Below, piece after piece: positions 1-6,074 of a stretch of DNA of 7,271 nt. Position numbers and translations under genes: made by a program. Under the pieces are notes generated by a model. It was not told where the DNA came from. It did not search any database and saw nothing but the letters and a program-made list of their open reading frames with translations. Each line of letters starts with the position of its first letter. The first letter of the stretch is position 1. The DNA lies in the NCBI GenBank assembly GCA_020438915.1, contig JAGQTR010000144.1, forward strand, positions 1 to 7,271, read 5' to 3'. This stretch comes from Mycobacterium sp. GTDB lineage: Bacteria > Actinomycetota > Actinomycetes > Mycobacteriales > Mycobacteriaceae.

Positions 1-57
1 ATCACCGCAGACAACATCCGTCCCGATGGCGGGTTCGGCATCGGCGCACCCACATGA
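1..57 (+). CDS. C-terminal end of an upstream gene, possibly an SDR-family (dihydrodiol) dehydrogenase (partial)
   Basis: Frame 1 is open from the left edge to a TGA at 55-57 and gives an 18-residue tail, ITADNIRPDGGFGIGAPT. The stop overlaps the start of the next gene as ATGA, the coupling style used throughout this window, which supports a real gene end. A tail with 'DGG' followed by a hydrophobic/glycine stretch is typical of short-chain dehydrogenases, and aromatic cis-dihydrodiol dehydrogenases end in a similar DGG-x-G-x-x-G pattern. With the next gene a probable dihydroxyphthalate decarboxylase, a phthalate dihydrodiol dehydrogenase (phtB-like) would fit. The family assignment rests on very few residues and is an inference; the existence of a gene end here is better supported. 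Confidence 0.45.
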   Translation: MTADNIRPDGGFGIGAPT

Positions 58-785
58 CGTCGACCGCGTCACTGGATCAGCAGCGCACAATCGTTGCCCA
101 GGCTTGTCGAGTCGCGGCGGGGCGCGGTTTGGTCGACGGCATCCTTGGCCACCTCAGCCTGCGCGTCGACGATGAGCACCTGCTCATTCGCTGTCGCAGC
201 GATTCCGACACGGGAGTGGCGTACACCACACCCACCGATATCCGGCTCATCCGCTTCGACGGCACCGCCGGCGGACCCGGGGAACTCGACGGCTACCGAG
301 TTCCCAACGAACTGCCCATCCACGTGGAGGTCATGCGAGCTCATCCGATGCATCTCGGTGTCGCGCATCTGCATCCACCGAACGTCGTCGCGGCCGACCT
401 CGCGGGGATCACGATCCGGCCGATCCTCGGCGCCTACGACATTCCGGGGGCCTGGCTGGCGCGCGGCGGAGTTCCGGTATATCAACGCGCCGTGCTGATC
501 CGAACCGCCGAGCTCGGTAGGGAGATGACGGCTGCGATGGCAGGCCGGCCAGTGGTGATCTGTCGTGGACACGGCATCACCAGTGCCGCCGCCACGGTGC
601 AGCAGGCGGTGTTGCAGGCGATCAGCCTCGAAGAACTTGCCCGGATCTCATTGCAGGTCCGGGTCGCCGGCGGCGCGCTGCGGGAGATCGACGACCGAGA
701 CTGGGACGAGTTGCCTGACCTCGGAACCACTTTCACCACCGATGCGGTGTGGCGCTACGAGGTGGCCCGTCTGGGCAACGAGTAG
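54..785 (+). CDS. phtC: Class II aldolase/adducin-fold protein, probable 3,4-dihydroxyphthalate 2-decarboxylase
   Basis: A 243-residue protein of about usual length for the zinc-dependent class II aldolase/adducin family. Visible hallmarks are a GHLSLR motif (residues 32-37, equivalent to the GN-S-R phosphate/substrate loop), the PNELPIH segment with the expected acidic residue Glu86, metal ligands His105 and His107 in AHLHPP, and the third ligand His173 in RGHG. Besides sugar-phosphate aldolases the family contains the 3,4-dihydroxyphthalate decarboxylases (PhtC/PadC type) that turn dihydroxyphthalate into protocatechuate and CO2 in actinobacterial phthalate degradation. The adjacent protocatechuate operon makes that the best guess, but substrate specificity cannot be read from the motifs. 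The ATG overlaps the preceding stop (ATGA), suggesting translational coupling; no strong Shine-Dalgarno is visible. It converges on the IclR gene with a 33-bp gap. The fold is near certain, the phtC assignment moderate. Confidence 0.65.
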   Translation: MTSTASLDQQRTIVAQACRVAAGRGLVDGILGHLSLRVDDEHLLIRCRSDSDTGVAYTTPTDIRLIRFDGTAGGPGELDGYRVPNELPIHVEVMRAHPMHLGVAHLHPPNVVAADLAGITIRPILGAYDIPGAWLARGGVPVYQRAVLIRTAELGREMTAAMAGRPVVICRGHGITSAAATVQQAVLQAISLEELARISLQVRVAGGALREIDDRDWDELPDLGTTFTTDAVWRYEVARLGNE

Positions 786-786
786 T

Positions 787-818
787 GATCGGCGATCGGC
801 GCCGGTGACCAGGCCGGC
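787..818. terminator. Weak candidate bidirectional terminator between convergent genes
   Basis: The 33-bp gap between the convergent stops contains a tandem 7-bp repeat (GATCGGC at 787-793 and 794-800), followed by a short inverted repeat GCCGG (801-805) / CCGGC (814-818) with an 8-nt loop. A GC-rich stem without a T-tract is common for actinobacterial terminators, but a 5-bp stem is short and easily arises by chance in this base composition. Confidence 0.2.
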
Positions 819-1568
819 TCAACCATTGAGCATCCGTGAGATGCCGTGGCCGGCGACCTGCAGGGCCGCCACGAGCCTGGATCGGCTGCGTTTGATCTCG
901 GGTACGACGATTCCGAGCGCTGCCACGACGTCGTCGTTGCGCCACACCGGCACCGCGACCGAGCACGCGCCCAAAGTCATTTCCTCGACGGTTGTGGCGT
1001 AACCGTCTCGCCGGACTCGGGACAACTGGCCGGCGAGGATCCCGGGATGAACCACTGTGTGCGCAGTGATCCTGCTCAGGCTCGCAAGGGTTCTCTGCTG
1101 AACGTCGCCCGGGGCGTACGCCAGCAGGACCTTGCCGACACCGGTGGCGTGCAGGGGCAGCCGGGACCCGGTGTTGCTGATGATGGGCACCGACGCGTGA
1201 CCAGCGAGACGGTCGATATAGAGGGCCTGTTCGGCGTCGCGGACCGCCAGGTGGACGGTCGCCAACGTGGCAGCGTACAAGTCGTGCAGGAACGGCGAGG
1301 CGATCTCCCGCAAACCTGTCTGCATGGGCGCCAGCATTCCGATGTTCCACAGCCGGCGGCCGATGACGTAGCTGCCGGACGGCTCGCGGGTCAGCGCCCC
1401 CCACGCCCGTAATTCACCGATGAGGCGGTGCGCGGTCGGCACGGGAATCTCGGCTCGCCGGGCGATGTCGGTGAGTGTCAGGCGCGGGTGTTCAGGGTCG
1501 AACGCGCCGATCACCGCCAGCGTCCGCGCCGCGACGGTCGCCCCGGGCCGTTCGGTGTTACCCGCCAT
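819..1568 (-). CDS. IclR-family transcriptional regulator, likely regulator of the pca and/or adjacent aromatic genes
   Basis: A 249-residue protein of standard IclR length. Residues about 12-75 form the N-terminal winged helix-turn-helix (LTLTDIARRAEIPVPTAHRL, recognition helix around 42-53). The rest is the IclR effector-binding domain, including LPLHATGVGKVLLA (137-150) and the family signature region GYATTVEEMTLG...AVPV (189-208). Such proteins bind small aromatic or organic acids and act as activators or repressors. The ATG at 1568 (MAGNTERPG) was chosen because the HTH begins about 15 residues later; the open frame extends to 1880, but that extension has no family-like sequence and would run into pcaH. 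A GGGA lies about 9 nt before the start. It is divergent from pcaH with 77 bp between starts, the usual arrangement for a local IclR regulator, and convergent with the aldolase-fold gene. PcaR- and PhtR/PadR-type regulators both belong to this family, so no symbol is given. Confidence 0.93.
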   Translation of the reverse strand: MAGNTERPGATVAARTLAVIGAFDPEHPRLTLTDIARRAEIPVPTAHRLIGELRAWGALTREPSGSYVIGRRLWNIGMLAPMQTGLREIASPFLHDLYAATLATVHLAVRDAEQALYIDRLAGHASVPIISNTGSRLPLHATGVGKVLLAYAPGDVQQRTLASLSRITAHTVVHPGILAGQLSRVRRDGYATTVEEMTLGACSVAVPVWRNDDVVAALGIVVPEIKRSRSRLVAALQVAGHGISRMLNG

Positions 1569-1576
1569 ATGGCAGT

Positions 1577-1584
1577 CCCATGGG
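1577..1584. repeat. 8-bp perfect palindrome in the iclR 5' leader
   Basis: CCCATGGG lies 9-16 nt upstream of the iclR ATG and overlaps its putative ribosome-binding region (GGGA on the minus strand). Short flanking CAGT (1573-1576) and ACTG arms make a loose outer repeat. It could be an autoregulatory site, but an 8-bp palindrome alone is weak evidence. Confidence 0.15.
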
Positions 1585-1608
1585 CTTTCACTGGATGGAA
1601 GTAGAGCC

Positions 1609-1637
1609 TTGAGGGTATCTGATCGGTGGCTTAACCT
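1609..1637 (+). promoter_or_regulatory. Candidate sigma-A-type promoter of the pca operon, predicted leaderless
   Basis: TTGAGG at 1609-1614 resembles a -35 element. TAACCT at 1632-1637 fits the loose mycobacterial -10 pattern TAnnnT, with an ideal 17-bp spacer. Transcription would begin about 7-9 nt beyond the -10, at or within about 2 nt of the pcaH ATG (1646). That agrees with the absence of any Shine-Dalgarno before that ATG; leaderless mRNAs are common in mycobacteria. The elements match consensus only partly (4/6 and 3/6), so this is an inference from spacing and position. Confidence 0.4.
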
Positions 1638-1639
1638 CA
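1610..1639. promoter_or_regulatory. Candidate IclR operator: imperfect inverted repeat overlapping the pcaH promoter
   Basis: TGAGGGT (1610-1616) and AACCTCA (1633-1639) are inverted with 6 of 7 positions complementary, 16 bp apart; extending outward gives about 8 of 11 matches per arm. The arms sit on the candidate -35 and -10 elements, so a bound protein would compete with RNA polymerase. The site is in the only spacer between the divergent IclR gene and pcaH. It does not resemble the PcaU/PcaR operators known from Acinetobacter or Pseudomonas. A match of this quality could arise by chance. Confidence 0.3.
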
Positions 1640-1645
1640 CGCGGT

Positions 1646-2428
1646 ATGAAGCCCGCAACGGCGGCCTCTCGCGCATCGTCCCAAACGGAGATATCGGCCC
1701 AGATCGCCCAGATCTCCCTTGAGCATGAAAGTTCCTGTGGTACTGAACCGCAACCACTTCTGGACTACCCGCCCTACCGCAGCAGCAGACTGCGATTTCC
1801 CCACAGTCGCCTACAGTCTGCCGATCCCGACGAGATCGAACGATGGACCCCGTGCTTCGGGCATCAGGACGTCGACCCACTCGACTCCGACCTGACGGTC
1901 GCGCATTCGGGCACCCCGATCGGCGAGCGCATCATTGTGACCGGGCAGGTCCTCGATGGATCCGGCCGGCCGGTGGCGGGCCAGCTGATCGAGATCTGGC
2001 AGGCCAATGCCGCGGGCCGCTACCGGCATCAGCGCGACCGGCATCCGGCCCCGATCGATCCGAACTTCACCGGTGTGGGACGGTGTCTGACCGCACCGGA
2101 TGGAACGTATCGCTTCCTGACCATCAAGCCGGGCCCCTACCCGTGGCGAAACCACCACAATGCCTGGCGTCCAGCCCATATCCACTTCTCGGTTTTCGGG
2201 ACGGCCTTCACGCAGCGACTGGTCACCCAGATGTACTTTCCGGGGGATCCGCTGTGCGCCCTGGATCCCATCTACCAATCCGTCGTCGCTCCCGCGGCCC
2301 GCCAGCGGCTGAACGCGACATATGACCACAACCTCAGTCAGGCAGGCTTCGCGACGGCCTATCGCTGGGACATCGTCCTGACCGGAAGCCGCCGCACCTG
2401 GCTTTCCCGCGGTGGTGACGATGACTGA
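1646..2428 (+). CDS. pcaH: Protocatechuate 3,4-dioxygenase beta subunit
   Basis: This is the iron-bearing subunit of the intradiol dioxygenase that opens protocatechuate with O2 to 3-carboxy-cis,cis-muconate. The 260-residue protein has the typical PcaH N-terminal segment (PLLDYPPYRSS, 38-47) and all four Fe(III) ligands: Tyr126 (GRYRHQRD), Tyr165 (GPYPW), His178 and His180 (PAHIH). All are offset by exactly 18 from Pseudomonas putida PcaH Tyr108, Tyr147, His160 and His162. The active-site Trp167 and Arg175 are also conserved. The ATG at 1646 gives a roughly 15-residue lead before the conserved ISAQI region, as in related PcaH proteins; it lacks a Shine-Dalgarno and may be translated from a leaderless transcript. 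It is the first gene of the operon and overlaps pcaG by 8 nt (ATGACTGA), fitting the need for equal amounts of the two subunits. Confidence 0.97.
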   Translation: MKPATAASRASSQTEISAQIAQISLEHESSCGTEPQPLLDYPPYRSSRLRFPHSRLQSADPDEIERWTPCFGHQDVDPLDSDLTVAHSGTPIGERIIVTGQVLDGSGRPVAGQLIEIWQANAAGRYRHQRDRHPAPIDPNFTGVGRCLTAPDGTYRFLTIKPGPYPWRNHHNAWRPAHIHFSVFGTAFTQRLVTQMYFPGDPLCALDPIYQSVVAPAARQRLNATYDHNLSQAGFATAYRWDIVLTGSRRTWLSRGGDDD

Positions 2429-2978
2429 GCTGATCGGCACCGCGGGGCAGACTGTCGGCCCGTTCTTCCACGACGCGTTGACCTTTCCCGGTGCCAGCCG
2501 GTTGGTCACCGACACCCATCCGGGGGCGATTCAACTACACGGGGTGGTTTACGACGGCGCAGGTGATGGCGTCCCAGACGCGCTGATCGAGATCTGGCAA
2601 CCTGATTCGGACGGCACGGTCGTACAGCGGCCGGGATCGTTGCGCCGCGACGGTTCGGCGTTCACCGGGTGGGGCAGGGCGGCCACCGACGCGTCCGGGC
2701 ATTACAGCTTCACCACTCTGACACCGGGTTCGGCCACCGCGCAGCGCCCGCCGTTCTTCGCTATCACGGTATTCGCCCGTGGCCTGTTGGACCGGTTGTT
2801 CACCCGCGCTTACCTTCCCGAAGGGCAGCTGGCGGGCGACCCACTGCTCAACGCCGTCCGCGCCGAGCGTAGGCACACCCTCGTGTGCGCGACCGAGTCA
2901 ACCGGGTACCGTTTCGACATCCACCTTCAGGGAGTCGACGAGACGGTGTTTCTGGACTACCGCGACGGCCGGCCATGA
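2421..2978 (+). CDS. pcaG: Protocatechuate 3,4-dioxygenase alpha subunit
   Basis: Non-metal subunit of the alpha-beta dioxygenase. The 185-residue protein shows the intradiol fold: TAGQTVGPFF (7-16) at the N-terminus, the DALIEIWQPDSDG segment (53-65) parallel to PcaH's GQLIEIWQAN, GWGRAATDASGHYSFTTLTPG (83-103), and the FARGLLDRLFTRAYLP stretch (118-133). The metal-ligand Tyr and His residues of PcaH are absent, as expected for alpha. The ATG at 2421 is preferred because the protein then begins MTELIGTAGQTVGPFF like other PcaG proteins; in-frame GTG codons at 2412 and 2415 would add only 2-3 residues. A weak GGTGG (2411-2415) precedes it. The gene overlaps pcaH by 8 nt and pcaB by 4 nt. Confidence 0.96.
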   Translation: MTELIGTAGQTVGPFFHDALTFPGASRLVTDTHPGAIQLHGVVYDGAGDGVPDALIEIWQPDSDGTVVQRPGSLRRDGSAFTGWGRAATDASGHYSFTTLTPGSATAQRPPFFAITVFARGLLDRLFTRAYLPEGQLAGDPLLNAVRAERRHTLVCATESTGYRFDIHLQGVDETVFLDYRDGRP

Positions 2979-4204
2979 CAAATCTGCTGTGGCCCGGTGA
3001 CCACCGTGCCGGTGACCTCATGTCCGACCAGGCGTTACTGGCATCCATGATCGCCGTTGAGGCGGCCTGGCTGGACGCGCTGGTGAAGGCAGGAGTGGCG
3101 CCGGCCGACTGCGCGGCCGAAGACATCGGCCAGCTCGTCAGCAGCGCGGACCGCGAGGCGCTGGCCGTCGCTGCCGAAGACGGTGGTAACCCCGTCATAG
3201 GCCTGGTTCGACTGCTTCGCCAACGGTCCGGCTCCGCGGTCGGTCAATGGATCCATCGTGGGCTCACCAGCCAGGATGTGCTCGACAGCGCCATGATGTT
3301 GTCGCTGCGACGAGTTCTCGAGGAGCTGACCGTCCAACTCGCCGAGCAGATCGCCGCCCTGTGCACGCTGGCTGATGCCCATCGGGGCACACCGTTGGTG
3401 GCTCGTACCCTCACCCAGCACGCCGTGCCCACCTCCTTCGGTGCAAAGGCCGCTCGATGGCTCGACGGAGTCGTCGACGCCTACCAACGAATCAGCGGTG
3501 TGGGTACCCCGATCCAGATCGGGGGTGCGGCTGGAACACTTTCGGCCACAGCAGAATTAGTGACGCTGCGGGAACTTCCCGGCAGCCCAGCCGAATTCGC
3601 GGTCGAATTGACGCAAGCCACCGCGGACCGATTGGGGTTGGACAGCCGGGCGTCCTGGCACACCGCACGGGCGCCGGTGACCGCCCTGGCCGACGCGCTG
3701 GTCGGCTGCACCGACGCCTGGGGTCATATAGCCTCAGACGTCGTCACGCTCGCGCGGCCCGAGATCGCCGAGCTCAGTGAACCGACCACCGCAACGCGTG
3801 GTACCTCATCGACGATGCCGCACAAGCACAACCCGGTGCTGTCCATCCTGATTCGCCGCGCCGCGATCACCGCACCACCGTTGGCCGCCACACTGCACAC
3901 CGCCGCCGCACTGGCCAATGACGAACGACCCGACGGGGTCTGGCACGCCGAATGGGACACCCTGCGTACCCTCGCCCGCCGCGCGGTCGTCGCCGGTGCG
4001 CAATGCTGCGAGCTCGTCGGCGGCCTGCAGATCAACGCCACGCAGATGGCCCAGAATCTCGCCGACGCCGATGTTCTGGGGGAGCAGCGCGTAATGGCGC
4101 GCCTTGCGGAAAAGGAACCCACACCAACCTATTTCGGTGCTGTAGACCTGTTGATCGACCAAGCGATCGCGCGTGCACAACACGTCCTCGACGGAGCCTC
4201 GTGA
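2975..4204 (+). CDS. pcaB: 3-carboxy-cis,cis-muconate cycloisomerase
   Basis: Converts 3-carboxy-cis,cis-muconate into 4-carboxymuconolactone, the second step of the branch. It belongs to the fumarase/aspartase superfamily and acts in the cytoplasm, normally as a tetramer. The 409-residue protein has the HRGLTSQD motif (His94 to Asp101) and the superfamily signature GTSSTMPHKHNP (276-287), whose serine-containing loop carries the catalytic base in this superfamily. The ATG at 2975 overlaps the pcaG stop (ATGA) and gives the normal N-terminus (MTNLLWPGDHRAGDLMSD). The open frame extends back to 2885, but only through pcaG coding sequence. Length and motifs match bacterial PcaB, and the position right after pcaHG excludes adenylosuccinate lyase, a close relative. 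Two TTA leucine codons (3035 and 3557) stand out in this GC-rich sequence. Confidence 0.95.
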   Translation: MTNLLWPGDHRAGDLMSDQALLASMIAVEAAWLDALVKAGVAPADCAAEDIGQLVSSADREALAVAAEDGGNPVIGLVRLLRQRSGSAVGQWIHRGLTSQDVLDSAMMLSLRRVLEELTVQLAEQIAALCTLADAHRGTPLVARTLTQHAVPTSFGAKAARWLDGVVDAYQRISGVGTPIQIGGAAGTLSATAELVTLRELPGSPAEFAVELTQATADRLGLDSRASWHTARAPVTALADALVGCTDAWGHIASDVVTLARPEIAELSEPTTATRGTSSTMPHKHNPVLSILIRRAAITAPPLAATLHTAAALANDERPDGVWHAEWDTLRTLARRAVVAGAQCCELVGGLQINATQMAQNLADADVLGEQRVMARLAEKEPTPTYFGAVDLLIDQAIARAQHVLDGAS

Positions 4205-4989
4205 GCGTTCCGCTGATCGGTGGCTCTGTTCTTGGTGGCGTACCGCAACTGCCGTCGCTGGTTGTGGGCCCGTCACTGGGCACGACCGTGAAGATGCTGT
4301 GGTCCCCGGTCGCGGGGCGGATCGCCGACAGCTACCACGTCATCGGCTGGGACCTCCCCGGACACGGTGCCAGCCCACCGCCACGGGAACCGTTCACGAT
4401 CGGCGATCTGGCGGCCGGTGTCATCCATTGGGTAGACGAGACGATTGGGGCAGTGCCGTTCACCTACGCCGGCGTCTCGGTCGCCGGCGCGGTAGGACTG
4501 CAACTGCTGCTCGACTGGCCGCAGCGGCTACTCGCGGCAGCTCCTATCGGTACGGCGGCCCAGATCGGCACCCCGGCCGACTGGAAATCCCGAGCGGAGA
4601 CGGTGCGGCGCGCAGGCACTCGCGCACTCATGGCCCAGTCCGCCCAGCGGTGGTTCGACCCGGCGTTCTCCGACCGCGACCCAGGTTGCGTGCGAACCCT
4701 GCTGGGTGAACTGGAAGGCGTGGACGATGTGGGCTACGCGCAGGTCTGTGCGGCGCTGGCCGACTTCGACGTGCGTGCCCGCCTCGCTCAGATCGACATT
4801 CCGGTGCTGGCCGTGGCCGGTGCGAACGACATCGTCACAAGGGCGGATTCGCTGCGCTTCATCAGTGCGAATGTGCGGTGCGGGCGGTTCGCCGAGGTCG
4901 CTGACGCCGCACACCTCGCCCCAGTTGAGCAGCCTGACCAGATCGCGACCTTGCTCACCGCAATGACGAAACGGAGATGCGATGACTGA
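4201..4989 (+). CDS. pcaD: 3-oxoadipate enol-lactonase (stand-alone PcaD)
   Basis: An alpha/beta-hydrolase that opens beta-ketoadipate enol-lactone to beta-ketoadipate. The 262-residue protein has the oxyanion-hole segment GPSLGTTVKMLW near the N-terminus, WDLPGHGAS, and a probable triad of Ser93 (in GVSVAG), Asp210 (AGANDIVT) and His238 (AAHLAPVEQP). The residue two after the nucleophile is Ala rather than the usual Gly of GxSxG. The GTG start at 4201 overlaps the pcaB stop (GTGA) and has a GGAG (4193-4196) 4 nt upstream; the longer frame from 3952 is only pcaB sequence read in another frame. The product lacks the C-terminal decarboxylase domain of the PcaL fusion found in many actinobacteria; that activity is encoded by the next gene, which overlaps by 8 nt. 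Confidence 0.93.
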   Translation: MSVPLIGGSVLGGVPQLPSLVVGPSLGTTVKMLWSPVAGRIADSYHVIGWDLPGHGASPPPREPFTIGDLAAGVIHWVDETIGAVPFTYAGVSVAGAVGLQLLLDWPQRLLAAAPIGTAAQIGTPADWKSRAETVRRAGTRALMAQSAQRWFDPAFSDRDPGCVRTLLGELEGVDDVGYAQVCAALADFDVRARLAQIDIPVLAVAGANDIVTRADSLRFISANVRCGRFAEVADAAHLAPVEQPDQIATLLTAMTKRRCDD

Positions 4990-5365
4990 CAGCCGGTATG
5001 AGCGGGGCATGGCCGTGCGCCGAGATGTGCTCGGCACTGAGTACGTCGACCGCGCTAACGCGCTGACGACCGATTTCACCCGAGACTTTCAAACCTTGGT
5101 CACCGACTATGCATGGGGCAGCATCTGGACACGGCCCGGTCTGGATCGCCGCAGCCGCTCCATCATCTGCCTGACCGCGCTGATTGCCGGCGGGCACGAC
5201 GACGAACTGGCCATGCATGTTCGGGCCGCGATCCGCAACGGGTTGTCCCGCGAGGAGATCAGCGAAGTCTTTCTGCAGGCCGCCATCTACTGTGGCGTGC
5301 CGGCCGCGAACACCGCTTTTCGGATCGCCCAGCGCGTCTTCGAGGCCAGTGCGGAGGAACCGTGA
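4982..5365 (+). CDS. pcaC: 4-carboxymuconolactone decarboxylase (stand-alone PcaC)
   Basis: Decarboxylates 4-carboxymuconolactone to beta-ketoadipate enol-lactone, so it acts before PcaD although encoded after it. The 127-residue protein matches the family's usual length of about 125-135. It shows the N-terminal RYERGMAVRRDVLG, the core GLDRRSRSIICLTALIAGGHDDELAMHVRAAIRNG (53-87, with Glu75 and His79 in the conserved acid/His positions) and EEISEVFLQAAIYCGVPAAN (91-110). It has no CxxC motif, so it is not an AhpD-type peroxidase. GGAG at 4973-4976 lies 5 nt before the ATG, and the start overlaps the pcaD stop in ATGACTGA. A single frame change at this junction would produce a PcaD-PcaC (PcaL-like) fusion. 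Confidence 0.96.
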   Translation: MTDSRYERGMAVRRDVLGTEYVDRANALTTDFTRDFQTLVTDYAWGSIWTRPGLDRRSRSIICLTALIAGGHDDELAMHVRAAIRNGLSREEISEVFLQAAIYCGVPAANTAFRIAQRVFEASAEEP

Positions 5366-5391
5366 CGGGTGTGGCGGCGGGGGATCGATGA
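5362..5391 (+). other. Nine-codon mini-ORF bridging the pcaC-pcaI gap
   Basis: A GTG overlapping the pcaC stop as GTGA (5362-5365) opens a frame of 9 codons (VTGVAAGDR) whose TGA overlaps the pcaI ATG as ATGA (5388-5391). It spans the only non-overlapping junction in the operon with the same 4-nt overlaps used elsewhere, and could carry ribosomes from pcaC to pcaI. No conservation data are available, and the GTG has no obvious Shine-Dalgarno of its own, so it may be coincidence. Confidence 0.25.
5379..5384 (+). promoter_or_regulatory. Ribosome-binding site of pcaI
   Basis: GGGGGA sits 3 nt before the pcaI ATG, within the 22-nt gap after pcaC. The purine-rich run supports ATG 5388 as the start, though the spacing is shorter than usual. 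Confidence 0.45.
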
Positions 5392-6074
5392 GCATCGTCA
5401 TCACCACCTCGCCGATCGAGGCATTGGAGGGTCTCGAAGACGGTTCCACCGTGCTCATCGGGGGTTTCGGCATGGCCGGAATGCCCACCGCTCTAGTCGA
5501 TGCCCTCATCGAGCAGGGTGCGACCGACCTCACCGTCGTCAGCAACAACGCCGGCAACGGCGACACCGGACTGGCCGCGCTGCTGGCAGCGGGCCGGGTC
5601 CGCAAGATCCTGTGTTCGTTTCCCCGACAGCGTGACTCGTGGGTATTCGACGAACTTTATCGGGCCGGCAAGATCGAACTCGAGTTGATACCGCAGGGCA
5701 CCCTCGCCGAGCGGTTGCGCGCGGCGGGCGCCGGCATCGGCGCCTTCTTCTGCCCCACCGGTGTGGGAACCGCGCTCACAGCGGGAAAGGAGATCCGCAA
5801 CATCGACGGCAGGGAGTACGCCTTGGAGTATCCGATCCACGGTGATTACGCGCTGATCCGCGCCCATCGGACCGACCGCATCGGAAACCTGTTGTACCGC
5901 AAAACCGCCCGCAACTTCGGTCCAGTGATGGCAACCGCGGCCACTACGACGATCGTCGAAGTCGCCGAGGTCGTGGACGTGGGCTCGATCGACCCCGAAC
6001 ACGTCGTTACGCCCAGCATCTATGTCGACCGGGTACTCGATGTCGGCCCGCGCCAGACCGGTAGGCAACCATGA
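5388..6074 (+). CDS. pcaI: 3-oxoadipate CoA-transferase subunit A
   Basis: Together with PcaJ it transfers CoA from succinyl-CoA to beta-ketoadipate, giving beta-ketoadipyl-CoA. The 228-residue protein carries the family I CoA-transferase subunit A signature DGSTVLIGGFGMAGMP at about residues 18-33 and the downstream GNGDTGLAAL and FFCPTGVGT segments typical of this subunit. The start MSIVITTSPIEALEGL was chosen because it begins just before the conserved region and follows GGGGGA; the frame is open back to 5184, but only as a shadow of pcaC. It overlaps pcaJ by 4 nt. The protein could equally be named a generic 3-oxoacid CoA-transferase A subunit (scoA/atoD family); operon context decides for pcaI. 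Confidence 0.95.
   Translation: MSIVITTSPIEALEGLEDGSTVLIGGFGMAGMPTALVDALIEQGATDLTVVSNNAGNGDTGLAALLAAGRVRKILCSFPRQRDSWVFDELYRAGKIELELIPQGTLAERLRAAGAGIGAFFCPTGVGTALTAGKEIRNIDGREYALEYPIHGDYALIRAHRTDRIGNLLYRKTARNFGPVMATAATTTIVEVAEVVDVGSIDPEHVVTPSIYVDRVLDVGPRQTGRQP

Noticed and set aside
1569..1880. N-terminal extension of the IclR gene to a 353-aa protein
   Set aside because: The extra 104 residues have no IclR-like sequence, would overlap pcaH antisense, and the 249-aa form from 1568 has normal family length.
2885..2974. Earlier start for pcaB giving 439 residues
   Set aside because: The added 30 residues are pcaG coding sequence in another frame and rich in Arg; the ATGA overlap start at 2975 gives the normal PcaB N-terminus.
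3035..3559. TTA leucine codons in pcaB as a Streptomyces bldA-type control
   Set aside because: Only two TTA codons were noticed, and that regulation is a Streptomyces trait; the window looks mycobacterial.
3952..4200. Earlier start for pcaD inside pcaB
   Set aside because: This is Arg-rich out-of-frame translation of pcaB; the GTG at 4201 has a GGAG and begins just before the conserved enol-lactonase N-terminus.
4982..5365. AhpD-like peroxidase instead of PcaC
   Set aside because: The two cysteines (63 and 104) are far apart with no CxxC, and operon context and sequence fit 4-carboxymuconolactone decarboxylase.
5184..5387. Earlier start for pcaI inside pcaC
   Set aside because: The extension is an out-of-frame reading of pcaC; CoA-transferase homology begins just after the ATG at 5388.
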